Source of the DNA: DATEPR01 sp036491115
Lineage (GTDB): Bacteria > Actinomycetota > Actinomycetes > Mycobacteriales > Pseudonocardiaceae
Direction: 5' to 3'
DNA: 64,000 bases
Assembly: GCA_036491115.1 (NCBI GenBank)
Contig: DASXCQ010000043.1
Location: 62,001-126,000 of the forward strand
Part shown: one piece after another, positions 45,030-54,279 of the stretch
How the letters are laid out: each line of letters begins with the position of its first letter
How positions within the stretch are numbered: the stretch's first letter is position 1
The notes under the pieces: model-generated
What the model saw: only the letters and a program-made list of their open reading frames with translations
Database searches by the model: none
What the model was told of the DNA's origin: nothing
Made by a program: the position numbers and the translations under genes

Positions 45030-46283
45030 TCAGTAGGCGTTGGCGACGAACAGGTCGTCGGCGGGGAACTTGGTGATCACGCGCGGCCCGGTCTGAGTGA
45101 CGACGACCTCCTCCTCGATCCGCGCCGCGGAGAAGCCGTCCGACGCCGGGCAGTAGGTCTCCAGGGCGAACACCATGCCCGGCTGGATCTCGATCGGCTC
45201 GGTCATGCTGTTCAGCCGGCTGATGATCGGCCGCTCGTGCAGGCCGAGCCCGAGTCCGTGGCCGAACTGCAGGCCGAACGCGGCCATCTCGTCGGCGAAC
45301 CCGAAATCGGTCGCCGCAGGCCACACGGCGGCCACCCGGTCGGTGGTGACGCCCGGCTTGACCGCGTCGATGGAGGCGTCCATCCACTCGCGCGCCTTCG
45401 TGTAGGCGTCCCGCTGGGACGCGGTCGCGCTGCCCACGCTGAACGTGCGGTAGTAGCAGGTGCGGTAGCCGTTGTAGCTCTGGATGATGTCGAAGAACGC
45501 CTGGTCACCGGGCCGGATCAGGCGGTCGGAGAAGTTGTGCGGGTGCGGGTTGCAGCGCTCGCCGGACACCGCGTTGATGGCCTCGACCTGGTCGGAGCCC
45601 ATCTCGTAGAGCCGCTTGTTGGCCAGCGCGACGATCTCGTTCTCCCGCACGCCGGGCTTGAGCGCCTCGACGATGTCCTGGTAGACGCCGTCCACCATGG
45701 CCGCGGCCTGGGTGAGCAGCATGATCTCGTCGGACGACTTGATCTGCCTGGCGTCCAGCATCAGCTGCTGGGCGTCCAGGACCGTCAACCCACTGCGTTG
45801 CAACTCCATGAGGAACGGCGGTTCGACGATGTCCACGCCGATCGGCTGGCCGTCCAGGCCGTGGTCGCGCAGCAGGCCGTGGATCTCCTGGACCGCCGAC
45901 GCCATCAGGCCGGCCGTCGGGGCGATCGCGCCGCGCAGGCCGAGCATGCCGGCCCGGCAGTTCTCCGGCGCCAGCCACGGCGAGTAGAGCTGGTGGTGCT
46001 TGGCGGCCGACCCGAAGTCCCACAGCATCGGCTCCGTGCCGCGCATCAGCAGCGCGTAGCGGGTCATCTTGTCGCCGAGGGCGCCGCCGATCCAGGTCTG
46101 TGTGGTGTAGCGGATGTTGTAGAAGTCGAACAGCAGGAAGGCACCGCAGTCGCTGGACTCCAGGGCCGCCCTGGCGCGGGCCAGGCGATAGTCGCGCAGC
46201 CGGTCGAAGTCGACGCGCTGTTCGAAGTCGACACCGCCGTGGCCGGGCGCGGGGAGTGGCCGGGCCTCGCTGGCCGCCGTCAC
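45030..46283 (-). CDS. M24 (pita-bread) family protein, altered metal site (paralogue)
   Basis: A 417-residue paralogue of the protein at 18.5-19.9 kb: same creatinase-like N-terminal domain (LFDFYNIRYTTQT, MLWDFGSAAKHH) and same C-terminal core. Again Asp (FFDIIQSY), His (FGHGLG) and both Glu (FALETYC, RIEEE) are present while the second Asp is Cys in GYRTCYYRT. The shared replacement shows a distinct subfamily, not a random mutation. GTG start overlaps the stop of the beta-hydroxyacid dehydrogenase gene (GTGA). Hydrolase or lyase on an amide, amidine or onium compound is more likely than peptidase; this is inference. Confidence 0.87.
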   Translation of the reverse strand: MTAASEARPLPAPGHGGVDFEQRVDFDRLRDYRLARARAALESSDCGAFLLFDFYNIRYTTQTWIGGALGDKMTRYALLMRGTEPMLWDFGSAAKHHQLYSPWLAPENCRAGMLGLRGAIAPTAGLMASAVQEIHGLLRDHGLDGQPIGVDIVEPPFLMELQRSGLTVLDAQQLMLDARQIKSSDEIMLLTQAAAMVDGVYQDIVEALKPGVRENEIVALANKRLYEMGSDQVEAINAVSGERCNPHPHNFSDRLIRPGDQAFFDIIQSYNGYRTCYYRTFSVGSATASQRDAYTKAREWMDASIDAVKPGVTTDRVAAVWPAATDFGFADEMAAFGLQFGHGLGLGLHERPIISRLNSMTEPIEIQPGMVFALETYCPASDGFSAARIEEEVVVTQTGPRVITKFPADDLFVANAY

Positions 46284-47224
46284 GCCGGTGCCAGCCCGTC
46301 GTCGACGACGGCGTTCTCCGACGTCAGCTCCATGCCCGAACGCCGGGCCTGCTCCAGCAGCAGTGTCGCGAAGTCCTCGGTCCGGTGACCGGCACCGAGC
46401 GCGGAGGCCACCAGGGACGCGGTGAGCGCGGCCACCGGCATCGGCACCTCCAGGTCGTGCGCGGCCGCCATGCCGAGGTCGAAGTCCTTGAGCAGCAACG
46501 GCATGGTGAACGTCGGCGCGAAGTCGAGGTTCACGAACGCGGGCGACTTGTACCGGCTGAACGTCGACCCCATGACGGACTCGTTCAGGAACTCCAGGAA
46601 CGCGGCACGGGACGCCCCGCCCTTCTCGGCGAGCAGGGTGATCTCGGCCAGCGACTGGGTGACGACGCCGAGGAACACGTTGTGGCAGATCTTCACCAGG
46701 CGGGCCACCTCGTCGCCACCCACGTACGTCACCCGGCGGCCCAGCAGGTCCAGCAGCGGCTTGGCCGCGGTGAACGTCGGCTCGGGGCCGGACACGGCCA
46801 GTGTCAGCTTGCCGGCGGCCACCACCTTCGGGTTGCCGCTGACCGGCGCGGCCAGGTAGTCGGTGTCCCGTTTGGCCGCCGACTCGCGCACCTCGGCGGA
46901 CGCCTCGGCGGACACCGTCGAGCAGTCCACCAGCAGTCCCGGTGCGTCCGCCGGATCGGTCAGCAGGCCGTTGCGACCGGTGACCACCTCCAGCAGGTCG
47001 GCCGAGGCGGACACGATGCTGAACACCACGTCCCGGTCGGCCAGGTCGGCCGGCACGTCCACCGCGACGGCGCCCTTCTCCACCACGGGCGCGCACTTGG
47101 ACTTGGTGCGGTTGAAGATGGCCACGTCGTGACCGGCGTCCACCAGGCGACCGGCCAGTTGCAGTCCCATCCGGCCGGCACCGATCCAGCCGATGCGTGG
47201 TCGCTTGCCACCCTGATAGGCCAT
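46280..47224 (-). CDS. NAD(P)-dependent beta-hydroxyacid dehydrogenase family oxidoreductase
   Basis: A 314-residue relative of 3-hydroxyisobutyrate dehydrogenase: Rossmann motif GWIGAGRMGLQLAGRL, substrate loop APVSGNPKV and catalytic Lys in ARLVKICHN. ATG at 47224, AAGGGA upstream. Placed between the C-C hydrolase gene and the M24 gene in one operon with 27-bp and overlapping junctions. Confidence 0.88.
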   Translation of the reverse strand: MAYQGGKRPRIGWIGAGRMGLQLAGRLVDAGHDVAIFNRTKSKCAPVVEKGAVAVDVPADLADRDVVFSIVSASADLLEVVTGRNGLLTDPADAPGLLVDCSTVSAEASAEVRESAAKRDTDYLAAPVSGNPKVVAAGKLTLAVSGPEPTFTAAKPLLDLLGRRVTYVGGDEVARLVKICHNVFLGVVTQSLAEITLLAEKGGASRAAFLEFLNESVMGSTFSRYKSPAFVNLDFAPTFTMPLLLKDFDLGMAAAHDLEVPMPVAALTASLVASALGAGHRTEDFATLLLEQARRSGMELTSENAVVDDGLAPA

Positions 47225-47251
47225 CGTCGAAATCCCTTCGGAGAATGTGTG

Positions 47252-48304
47252 CTACGCGAGTTGTTCGGCCACCCAGTCGGCGGTGCGGTACCGGTGCATC
47301 GGCGCGACATTGGCGCAGCCGTGGTTGCCGATGTCGATCGCCAGCAGCTTCGCGCCGGGCACCTCGTCGGCCAGCCGCTGCGCGTCCTGCCACGGGATCA
47401 GCCGGTCCCGTTTGCCGGCGACGACCAGCAGCGGGCAGGTGATCCGCTCGGTCCGGCCGGCCATGCCCAGTTCCAGGGCGGCCTGGCGGGCCTCGTCGTC
47501 GGTGGCGCTGCGGCTGCGCACCCGGAACGTTTCCCTGGTCAGCTCGGGCAGCCCGCCCCACACCTCGCCGAAGTTGTACGGCCCGCACAGCGCGACGCAC
47601 GCCTTGACCCGGCTGTCGCCGCTGGCGATGCGCGGCGCGTAGTACCCGCCCAGGCTCACGCCCCAGACGGCGACCCGGTCGGCGGCGATCTCCGGCCGGG
47701 CGCAGATCCAGTCCAGGACGGCGGCGCCGGGCACCTCCCAGTCACCCCGGATCGGCAGGTCGTACTCGGCTTCGCCCTGGCCGGGGCCGTCGACCGACAG
47801 CGTGGCCAGGCCGCGTTGCAGGAACAGTTCCTCGGTGGAGCGGAACTCCTCCTTGGTGGAGTCCAGGCCGGGGACGAGCACGACCGCCGGGTGTGGACCC
47901 GGGCCGGCCGGCAGGCGGAGCACGCCGACGATGTGGCTGCCCTCGAACGGGATCTCCACCCGCTCGCCGGGTGGGTCCAGGTGGGGCAGGGCGCGCATCA
48001 GGCAGCGCACCGCCGAGGCGTGGGCCTGCCGCATCTGGTCGAGGTCTTCGACGAAGACGAACTTCGCGAAGTGGTAGTAGGTGGCCGCCTGGGCGTAGTG
48101 CGCGCCCGCGGACCGCATTCGTTTGTTGTCCTGGGCCTCGTCACCGAGCGCCTCGTGCTCGGCGGCCACCGCCGACCATGCGTGGCACCACTCGCTCCAG
48201 GCGTCGATCGAACCGGTGATCCGCTCGAAATCGCCAGCGGTGACGCCATTTGTGGTGAACCGGGGTGCCCAGTGCGCGATCGCCGATGCGAGCCGTTCGT
48301 CCAC
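47252..48304 (-). CDS. Alpha/beta hydrolase, 2,6-dihydroxypseudooxynicotine hydrolase-like
   Basis: A 350-residue hydrolase with an N-terminal helical cap (residues 1 to about 120, including HYAQAATYYHFAKFVFVEDL) and an alpha/beta-hydrolase core. Nucleophile elbow GVSLGG, acid in GKRDRLIPW, His in IGNHGCAN. This domain layout is that of the C-C bond hydrolase of the nicotine pathway and of FrsA-like proteins. GTG at 48304 preceded by GGTGGAGG. First gene of the operon; a TGCAATCG element lies 29 bp upstream. Actual substrate unknown, a beta-diketone or acyl-pyridine is plausible. Confidence 0.85.
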   Translation of the reverse strand: MDERLASAIAHWAPRFTTNGVTAGDFERITGSIDAWSEWCHAWSAVAAEHEALGDEAQDNKRMRSAGAHYAQAATYYHFAKFVFVEDLDQMRQAHASAVRCLMRALPHLDPPGERVEIPFEGSHIVGVLRLPAGPGPHPAVVLVPGLDSTKEEFRSTEELFLQRGLATLSVDGPGQGEAEYDLPIRGDWEVPGAAVLDWICARPEIAADRVAVWGVSLGGYYAPRIASGDSRVKACVALCGPYNFGEVWGGLPELTRETFRVRSRSATDDEARQAALELGMAGRTERITCPLLVVAGKRDRLIPWQDAQRLADEVPGAKLLAIDIGNHGCANVAPMHRYRTADWVAEQLA

Positions 48305-48332
48305 CGCTCCACCTCCACCAGCACGCGATGAC

Positions 48333-48346
48333 TGCAATCGAGTGCA
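48333..48346. promoter_or_regulatory. TGCAATCG-type element between hydrolase and lacI-like genes
   Basis: TGCAATCGAGTGCA: TGCA half-sites around a 6-bp centre, as expected for a LacI-family operator, located 29 bp upstream of the hydrolase start and 69 bp upstream of the lacI-like start. Three further copies of the motif lie at 49506, 55208 and 55285. Confidence 0.6.
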
Positions 48347-48414
48347 CTCTGCATGGTGGAACCGGCACGCGTCAATGCCCCGACCAGTTCGTCACAGTCG
48401 GATATCCTTCGCGC

Positions 48415-49437
48415 ATGCAGCAGTTGAAGGTCACGTTGCGCGATGTCGCCGCGCACGCCGGCGTGCATCCCGCGACTGCCTCCCGTGCCCTGAGCGAGGC
48501 CACCCGCCACCAGGTCAACGCCGAGACAGCGCGCCGGGTCGTCGCCGCCGCGCTGGAACTGGGCTACGAGCCGGACCTCACCGCGCGCACGCTGCGTACC
48601 GGGCGCACCGCCACCGCCGCCGTGCTGATCCCCGACCTGACCAACCCGCTGTTCCCGCCGATCGTCCGGGGCATCGAGGACACCCTGGCCGAACGCGACT
48701 TCACCGCCCTGATCGCGAACACGGACAACGACACCGAGCGCGAGCGACGGGTGCTGCGGGCCATGCGGGCGCGCAATGTGGACGGGTTCATCCTGCTCAC
48801 CGCGCACCGCAACGACGAGACCCTGGCCGCGCTGATCCGCGACCAGATCCCGGTGGTCACGGTCAACCGGACGGCGTCCGGACCGGACGTCTCGTCGGTC
48901 AGCCCGGACGACAACGCCGGGATCAGCGCCGTCGTCGACCACCTGGTGGAACTCGGCCACACCCGGATCGCCACGGTCGCCGGCCCGCGCACGTTGAGCA
49001 CCGGCCGGGCCAGGTACAAGGCGATCACCGCTGGCCTGCGCCGGCACGGCCTGCCGCTGCCAGGCGAGCGGGTGGTGTTCGCCCGCGCCTTCTCCGAGGA
49101 CGAGGGCCGGCGCTGCATGACGGAACTGCTGGCCGACACCGATGCCACGGCGGTGGTCGCGGCCAACGACACGCTCGCCGTCGGCTGCCTGGACGCGCTG
49201 CGCGACTCCGGCCGCAACTGCCCGAAGGACATGTCGGTGACCGGCTTCAACGACATCCTGTTCATGGACAAGCTGTCCCCGCCGCTGACCACCGTGCGCA
49301 TCCCGCACACCGAGATGGGCGTTGAGGCGGCACGGATCCTGCTCGACCAACTGCTGGGCAGAACCACGGCGACCAAGCACGCCGTGCTGCCGATCAGGCT
49401 GGTCGTCCGTGAGTCCACGGCGGCTCCCCGGCGCTGA
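48415..49437 (+). CDS. LacI-family transcriptional regulator
   Basis: A 340-residue repressor: N-terminal LacI helix-turn-helix (TLRDVAAHAGVHPATASRAL), hinge helix and a periplasmic-binding-protein-like effector domain (AAVLIPDLTNPLFPPIVRGI; VAANDTLAVGCLDALRD). Divergent from the hydrolase operon. The recurring TGCAATCG elements in four promoters across 7 kb suggest that it controls the hydrolase operon, the LVIVD/ABC operon and the divergent binding-protein and molybdenum-hydroxylase genes. ATG at 48415; no strong Shine-Dalgarno. Confidence 0.92.
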   Translation: MQQLKVTLRDVAAHAGVHPATASRALSEATRHQVNAETARRVVAAALELGYEPDLTARTLRTGRTATAAVLIPDLTNPLFPPIVRGIEDTLAERDFTALIANTDNDTERERRVLRAMRARNVDGFILLTAHRNDETLAALIRDQIPVVTVNRTASGPDVSSVSPDDNAGISAVVDHLVELGHTRIATVAGPRTLSTGRARYKAITAGLRRHGLPLPGERVVFARAFSEDEGRRCMTELLADTDATAVVAANDTLAVGCLDALRDSGRNCPKDMSVTGFNDILFMDKLSPPLTTVRIPHTEMGVEAARILLDQLLGRTTATKHAVLPIRLVVRESTAAPRR

Positions 49438-49468
49438 GCCCGCCTGCCGCGCCGGCCCAAAGATATCG

Positions 49469-49497
49469 TTGACAGTCTTTCCGTGGCTGGTTACGTT
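49469..49497 (+). promoter_or_regulatory. sigma-70-type promoter of the LVIVD/ABC operon
   Basis: TTGACA (49469-49474), 17-bp spacer, TACGTT (49492-49497). It is followed immediately by the TGCAATCG-type element at 49506-49518, so a bound repressor would cover the start site. It lies 50 bp upstream of the LVIVD-protein start. Confidence 0.6.
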
Positions 49498-49505
49498 CCC
49501 GGACA

Positions 49506-49518
49506 GCGAACGATTGCA
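49506..49518. promoter_or_regulatory. TGCAATCG-type element downstream of the LVIVD promoter
   Basis: GCGAACGATTGCA, reverse complement TGCAATCGTTCGC; identical over 13 bp to the element at 55285-55297. Position just past the -10 box fits repression by the adjacent LacI-family protein. Confidence 0.6.
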
Positions 49519-49546
49519 GGAATGCCTTCACCGGAGGGGGCGAGCG

Positions 49547-50719
49547 ATGGCGAACCAGGTGTCGTCCTCGTCCGGGTTGACGGTCCTGTCCCACCACGAC
49601 CTGGGCGGACGGCCCGACGGGATGCAGGTCGTGCGCGGTGGCGACTTCCTCTACGTCGGCCACACCGGCACCACCGGCGCGGGCACCAGCATCCTGGACG
49701 TGAGCGATCCGGCCGAGCCGAAGCTGGCCGAGCAGTGGCCGGCACCGGCCAACTCGCACACCCACAAGGTCCAGGTCGCCGACGGACTGTTGCTGGTCAA
49801 CCACGAGAAGTTCCCCTACCGGAAGCCACCGGCCGGTCCGGTGTCCGCCGGTCTGGCGATCTACCGGCTGACCGACCCGGCGCATCCGGAGCAGATCGGC
49901 TTCTGGCCCAGCGGCGGCTCGGGTGTACACCGTGTCGTGTGGACCGGTGGGCGGTATGTCCACCTGTCGGCGACGCCGGAGGGCTACCGGGACCGCATCT
50001 GGGTCGTGCTCGACATGGCCGACCCGACCGCGCCGGTCGAGGTGGCGCGGTGGTCCTGGCCGGGCCAGCGGATCGGTGAACAGCCGACCTGGCCGGCCGG
50101 AAAGCGTTACGCAGCACACCATGCGCTGCTCGACGGCACGCGGGCGTATCTCGGCTTCGACGACGCCGGCATGGTCGTGCTGGACGTCTCGGACCTGACC
50201 GACCCCACCATGGCCGGCCGCCTGGAGTGGGGCGGCGGCGCCACGCACACGTGCCTGCCGCTGCCCGGCCGCGGCCTGGTGGTGGTCACCGACGAGCAGC
50301 AGTACGACGGCCCGGACGCGCCGGAGCGCACGATCCGGATCGTCGACGTGTCCGGCGAGCCGACGGTGCTGTCGAAGGTGCCGGCACCGGTCGGCGACTT
50401 CGCCGGGCTGCCGCTGCGGTTCGGTGCGCACAACCTGCACGAGAACCGCGCCGGGTCCTACCGCAGCGAGCGGATCGTGTTCGCCACGTACTTCAGCGCC
50501 GGCCTGCGGGTGTACGACCTGACCGATGCGCGACAGCCGGCGGAGATCGCGCACTGGGTCGGTGCCGCACCAGCGGGCCAACCGGTCCCCCAGGCCAACG
50601 ACCTGTGGGTGGAGGCGGACGGCCTGGTGTGGGTGACCGACCGGATCGGCGGCGGCCTGACCGCGCTGCGCCCGGACTCCGCGCTGCGCGACCGGCTCGG
50701 TGAGGCGCGAGCGGCATGA
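49547..50719 (+). CDS. LVIVD-repeat beta-propeller protein
   Basis: A 390-residue protein with repeated blades of the LVIVD type, each holding a D[VL]SD motif (ILDVSDPAEPKL; VVLDVSDLTDPTM; RIVDVSGEPT) and paired His residues (NSHTHKVQV; RYAAHHALLDG; FGAHNLHENR) that could bind a metal. No signal peptide, so cytosolic. First gene of the ABC operon, ATGA-coupled to the first permease. Role unknown; an enzymatic or ligand-binding function on the imported compound is inferred from the operon. Confidence 0.75.
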   Translation: MANQVSSSSGLTVLSHHDLGGRPDGMQVVRGGDFLYVGHTGTTGAGTSILDVSDPAEPKLAEQWPAPANSHTHKVQVADGLLLVNHEKFPYRKPPAGPVSAGLAIYRLTDPAHPEQIGFWPSGGSGVHRVVWTGGRYVHLSATPEGYRDRIWVVLDMADPTAPVEVARWSWPGQRIGEQPTWPAGKRYAAHHALLDGTRAYLGFDDAGMVVLDVSDLTDPTMAGRLEWGGGATHTCLPLPGRGLVVVTDEQQYDGPDAPERTIRIVDVSGEPTVLSKVPAPVGDFAGLPLRFGAHNLHENRAGSYRSERIVFATYFSAGLRVYDLTDARQPAEIAHWVGAAPAGQPVPQANDLWVEADGLVWVTDRIGGGLTALRPDSALRDRLGEARAA

Positions 50720-51489
50720 CGACCCAGGTGATCACCAGGCACCGGCTGCGGGTGTGGGCGGGCTACGTCGGCGGTGTCGTGCTGGGCGCGGCCGCGTGGC
50801 AGATCATCGGCATGCAGACCAGCAGCCAGACGTTCGTGCCGGTCACGGCGACGCTGAGCAGGCTCGGCCAGCTCATCGGGGACGGCACGCTGCCGGCCGC
50901 GTTGTGGACCTCGTTCCAGTCCTATCTGGTCGGCATGGCCATCGCGTTGGTGCTGGGCGCGTTCGTCGGGCTGTTGCTGGCCAGGCGGCGGCTGCTGCGC
51001 ACCGCGTTCGAGCCGTACGTGGTCGCCCTGTACGCGACGCCGATGGTGGGCCTGATCCCGTTCCTGTTGGCGCTGCTGGGTTTCGGCTTCTGGTCGAAGG
51101 TCGTCGTGATCGTGCTGTTCGCGTTCTTCCCTGTGCTGCTGAACACGCAGCGCGGCGCGCAGAGCATCTCGCCGGAACTGCTGGACGTGGCCCGCTGCTA
51201 CCGGTCGTCCGAGTGGGACGTGTGGCGGCACGTGATCGTCCCGTACACGTTGCCGTTCCTGATGACCGGCGTGCGGCAGTCGCTGGCCCGCGGTCTGGTC
51301 GGCATGATCGCGTCGGACTACTTCCTCAGTTCGGACGGCCTGGGCAGCCTGCTGATCACCGCGTCCGAACGGTTCGACACCGCCGAGATGCTCGCCGTCA
51401 CCCTGACCATCACGGTGATCGGCCTGATCCTGATGGCGATCGGCAGGCTCGCCGAGTCGTACTTCGCGCGCTGGCGGGTGGGCGGATGA
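50716..51489 (+). CDS. ABC transporter permease, SsuC/TauC type
   Basis: A 257-residue inner-membrane permease with six hydrophobic helices and the coupling-helix region (EWDVWRHVIVPYTLPFLMTG) of nitrate/sulfonate/taurine-type importers. ATG overlaps the LVIVD stop, stop overlaps the next permease start. Together the two permeases form a heterodimeric channel. Confidence 0.9.
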   Translation: MTTQVITRHRLRVWAGYVGGVVLGAAAWQIIGMQTSSQTFVPVTATLSRLGQLIGDGTLPAALWTSFQSYLVGMAIALVLGAFVGLLLARRRLLRTAFEPYVVALYATPMVGLIPFLLALLGFGFWSKVVVIVLFAFFPVLLNTQRGAQSISPELLDVARCYRSSEWDVWRHVIVPYTLPFLMTGVRQSLARGLVGMIASDYFLSSDGLGSLLITASERFDTAEMLAVTLTITVIGLILMAIGRLAESYFARWRVGG

Positions 51490-52331
51490 GCAAGGTCGTC
51501 GCGACGCTCACCGACGAGGTCGCGCCAGAAACCCGGGCCACCGCGGCGCAGGCGGCGGACGCCGAGGGCTCGGCCGCTCGGCGCATCCTCGGCTCGACCG
51601 GGTTGCGGATCCTCGCCGGTGTGGTGCTGCTGGCGATCTGGCAGTTCGGCGTCACCCTGTTCGCACCCGCCTACATCGCCACGCCGCTGAACACGGTCAA
51701 GCGCATCCCCGCGGTGTTCGCCGATCCGGCGTTCGGCGCAGACGTGCAGACGACGCTGCTGGCGATCATCGAGGGTCTGGCGATCGCGGTGGTGATCGGC
51801 ACGCTCGTCGGCCTGGTGATGGGTCGACTGCCGGACGTGAACCGGGTCCTGGGCATGTACGTCGGCACGTTCTACGCGATGCCGCTGATCGCGGTGGTGC
51901 CGCTGCTGACGGTGTGGTTCGGCTACACACCGGAGGCGCGGCTGGCCATGGTGGTGCTGGAGGCGGTGCTGCCGATCGTCTACAACGTGGCCGAGGGCGC
52001 ACGGCTGGTGCCGACGAACTTCCTCGACGTGACGAAGATCCACCACGCGCCGTGGTGGCGGGTGTGGGGCGGGGTGGTGCTGCCCAACGCGTTGCCCTAC
52101 GTCCTGGCCGGTCTGGACCTGGCGATCGGCCGGGCGCTGATCGGTGCCGTGGTGGCCGAGTTCGTGACGGCCATCCCGGGCCTCGGCTACTACCTGCTGT
52201 TCAACGTCCGCTCGTTCCATGAGAACGAGGCGATGGTGGCGCTGCTGGTGCTGGTGGCGTTCGCGCTCGTGCTGCGTGCACTGATCAATCTCGCGATTTC
52301 CCGCGGGTTCCGCTGGTATCGACCCGCTTAG
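51486..52331 (+). CDS. ABC transporter permease, SsuC/TauC type
   Basis: A 281-residue permease, second of the pair, with a 35-residue polar N-terminus, six helices and the coupling motif WWRVWGGVVLPNALPYVLAG. ATGA overlap with the previous gene. The next gene is the ATPase, 9 bp on. Confidence 0.9.
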   Translation: MSKVVATLTDEVAPETRATAAQAADAEGSAARRILGSTGLRILAGVVLLAIWQFGVTLFAPAYIATPLNTVKRIPAVFADPAFGADVQTTLLAIIEGLAIAVVIGTLVGLVMGRLPDVNRVLGMYVGTFYAMPLIAVVPLLTVWFGYTPEARLAMVVLEAVLPIVYNVAEGARLVPTNFLDVTKIHHAPWWRVWGGVVLPNALPYVLAGLDLAIGRALIGAVVAEFVTAIPGLGYYLLFNVRSFHENEAMVALLVLVAFALVLRALINLAISRGFRWYRPA

Positions 52332-52340
52332 GAGGCCGGT

Positions 52341-53156
52341 GTGACGAGTGGCGGCGACACGAAGATCCGCGTCGACGGCCTGGAGAAGCGATTCGGCGAC
52401 CGGGTCGTGTTCTCCGGTGTCACCTTCGACGTGCACGAGGGCGAGGTCGTCTCGATCGTCGGCCCGTCCGGGTGCGGCAAGACGACGCTGCTGCGGTGTG
52501 CCGTCGGGTTGGCCAGGCCCAGCGGCGGCGAGGTGCGGATCGGCGGCGAGACGGTGGTCGACCCGCCCGAGGGCGTCGCCATGGTGTTCCAGCACTTCGG
52601 CCTGTTCCCGTGGAAGACGGTGACCGCCAACATCGCCTACGGGCTGACCGTGCGCGGCATGGCCAAGCGGGAGGCGGCACCCAAGGTCGCGGCCCTGATC
52701 AAGCTGGTCGGGCTGGAGGGTTTCGAGAAGTCCTATCCCTACCAGTTGTCCGGCGGCATGCAGCAGCGTGCCGGCCTGGCCCGCGCGCTGGCGATCGAGC
52801 CGAGCGTGCTGGTCATGGACGAGCCGTTCGCCGCGTTGGACGCGCAGACCAGGGACGTGCTCCAGCTGGAGTTGCTGCGGATCTGGGACACGCGGCAGGC
52901 CGCGATGATGTTCGTGACGCACTCGATCGACGAGGCCGTGCTGATGGGCGATCGGATCGTGATCCTGCGGGGCCGCCCGAGCAGCATCTTCGACATCGTC
53001 GACGTCGGCATTCCCCGGCCCCGCGACCGGTCCGCGGTGGACTCCGAACGGTTCCGCGTGGTGCGCGACTACGTGTGGCGCGCCGTCATGCAGGACGCCG
53101 AACTCGCCACGGCCGAACGGCCCGCTGACACCGACGCGATCCGCGTCACCCATTGA
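52341..53156 (+). CDS. ABC transporter ATP-binding protein, SsuB/TauB type
   Basis: A 271-residue ATPase: Walker A GPSGCGKTTLL, Q-loop VFQHFGLFPWKTV, signature LSGGMQQRAGLARAL, Walker B VLVMDEPFAALD and the H-loop MFVTHSIDEA. The GTG start has AGGAGG in front. Energises import by the two preceding permeases. Confidence 0.94.
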   Translation: MTSGGDTKIRVDGLEKRFGDRVVFSGVTFDVHEGEVVSIVGPSGCGKTTLLRCAVGLARPSGGEVRIGGETVVDPPEGVAMVFQHFGLFPWKTVTANIAYGLTVRGMAKREAAPKVAALIKLVGLEGFEKSYPYQLSGGMQQRAGLARALAIEPSVLVMDEPFAALDAQTRDVLQLELLRIWDTRQAAMMFVTHSIDEAVLMGDRIVILRGRPSSIFDIVDVGIPRPRDRSAVDSERFRVVRDYVWRAVMQDAELATAERPADTDAIRVTH

Positions 53157-53181
53157 CCACACAGTCACGGAGGAAGCGAAC

Positions 53182-54231
53182 ATGGCACGACTGTCGGTCT
53201 CCCGGCGCATCGCCGCGTCGGTGACGGCAACGCTCCTGGCAGCCATCGCACTGGCCGCCTGCGGCTCATCGACCTCGTCCGGCGGAGGCGGCTCGAACAG
53301 TTCGCTCCCGTCGCTGACAATCGGCTCGCCGGGCATCCCCACGGTGATCTCCGGCGTCCTGCCCTACATCGCCCAGAAGGAGGGCTTCTACCAGAAGTAC
53401 GGCGTGAACGTCACCATCAAGAGCTTCCAGACCGGCACCGACGCCACGCGCGCGGTGGCGGCCGGGCAGATCAACATGGCGATCATGCCGCCGGCCCAGC
53501 TGCTGGAGTTGGTGTCGCAGGGCACGCCGCTGGTGGCGTTGCAGGGCCAGGAGTTCCCGGACTGGGTCGTGGTGTCGACCGACCCGACCGTCAACTCGTG
53601 CTCCGCGTTGAAGGGCAAGACGATCGGCGTCGACGCGATCAGCGGCATCCGGTACATCGCGCTGTTGCAGATGCTGCGGACGTGCAACCTGAGCATCAAC
53701 GACGTGCACCCGTTGGCGTTCCCCGGCAACGCGAACCCGCAGGCGCTGGTCGCCGGCCAGTTGAAGGTGTCGGTGCTGCACCTCAACGAGGTGGTGGACG
53801 TCCAGGGTCAGGGCAAGCAGCTCACCACCGCGGTGAAGATGTCGCAGGCGGTGCCGGACACGATGTACGAGATGTACGGCACGACCAAGACCGACCTGGC
53901 GAAGAACAGGCAGGCGTACGTGAAGTTCGTGGCCGCGCAGATCGCCACCATCAACTGGATGAACGACCCCAAGAATGCCGATCAGGTGGCCCAGTTGGCG
54001 ACGGTCGTCGGTGACACGAAGGCGTCGCTGCTCAAGTCGATGGCCCAGTACCGGACGTTGAACTTCTGGTCGGCCACGGACGCGGCACTGCCGCAGAAGA
54101 ACATCGACAACACGATCAAGTCGCAGGTTGCCGCCGGAAACGTGAAGGCGAGCCAGGCGCCCACCTACAACCAGATCGTGGACCTGAGCGTGTACTCGGA
54201 CGCCCAGAAGCTGGTCTCGGGCAAGTCCTGA
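53182..54231 (+). CDS. ABC transporter substrate-binding lipoprotein, NMT1/SsuA type
   Basis: A 349-residue receptor with a lipoprotein signal peptide ending LAAC (Cys27), then an NMT1/THI5-like periplasmic-binding fold (IAQKEGFYQKYGVNVTIKSF; DATRAVAAGQINMAIMPPAQ). Relatives bind sulfonates, thiamin precursors, pyrimidines or aromatic acids. Last gene of the importer operon, followed by a strong hairpin. Confidence 0.92.
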   Translation: MARLSVSRRIAASVTATLLAAIALAACGSSTSSGGGGSNSSLPSLTIGSPGIPTVISGVLPYIAQKEGFYQKYGVNVTIKSFQTGTDATRAVAAGQINMAIMPPAQLLELVSQGTPLVALQGQEFPDWVVVSTDPTVNSCSALKGKTIGVDAISGIRYIALLQMLRTCNLSINDVHPLAFPGNANPQALVAGQLKVSVLHLNEVVDVQGQGKQLTTAVKMSQAVPDTMYEMYGTTKTDLAKNRQAYVKFVAAQIATINWMNDPKNADQVAQLATVVGDTKASLLKSMAQYRTLNFWSATDAALPQKNIDNTIKSQVAAGNVKASQAPTYNQIVDLSVYSDAQKLVSGKS

Positions 54232-54240
54232 GGCGAGTGT

Positions 54241-54273
54241 CCGGGATGCGCCCCCGCGCAGGGCGCATCCCGG
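54241..54273. terminator. bidirectional hairpin terminator
   Basis: CCGGGATGCGCCC (54241-54253) and GGGCGCATCCCGG (54261-54273) pair perfectly over 13 bp with a 7-nt loop, exactly between the convergent importer operon and the gene at 54280-55191. It is well placed to end transcription from both sides. Confidence 0.85.
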
Positions 54274-54279
54274 ATCCGG

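Noticed and set aside
49427..49457. Weak CCGGCGC/GCGCCGG inverted repeat after the lacI-like gene
   Set aside because: Only 7 bp with a long loop; such repeats are frequent by chance in DNA of this GC content.
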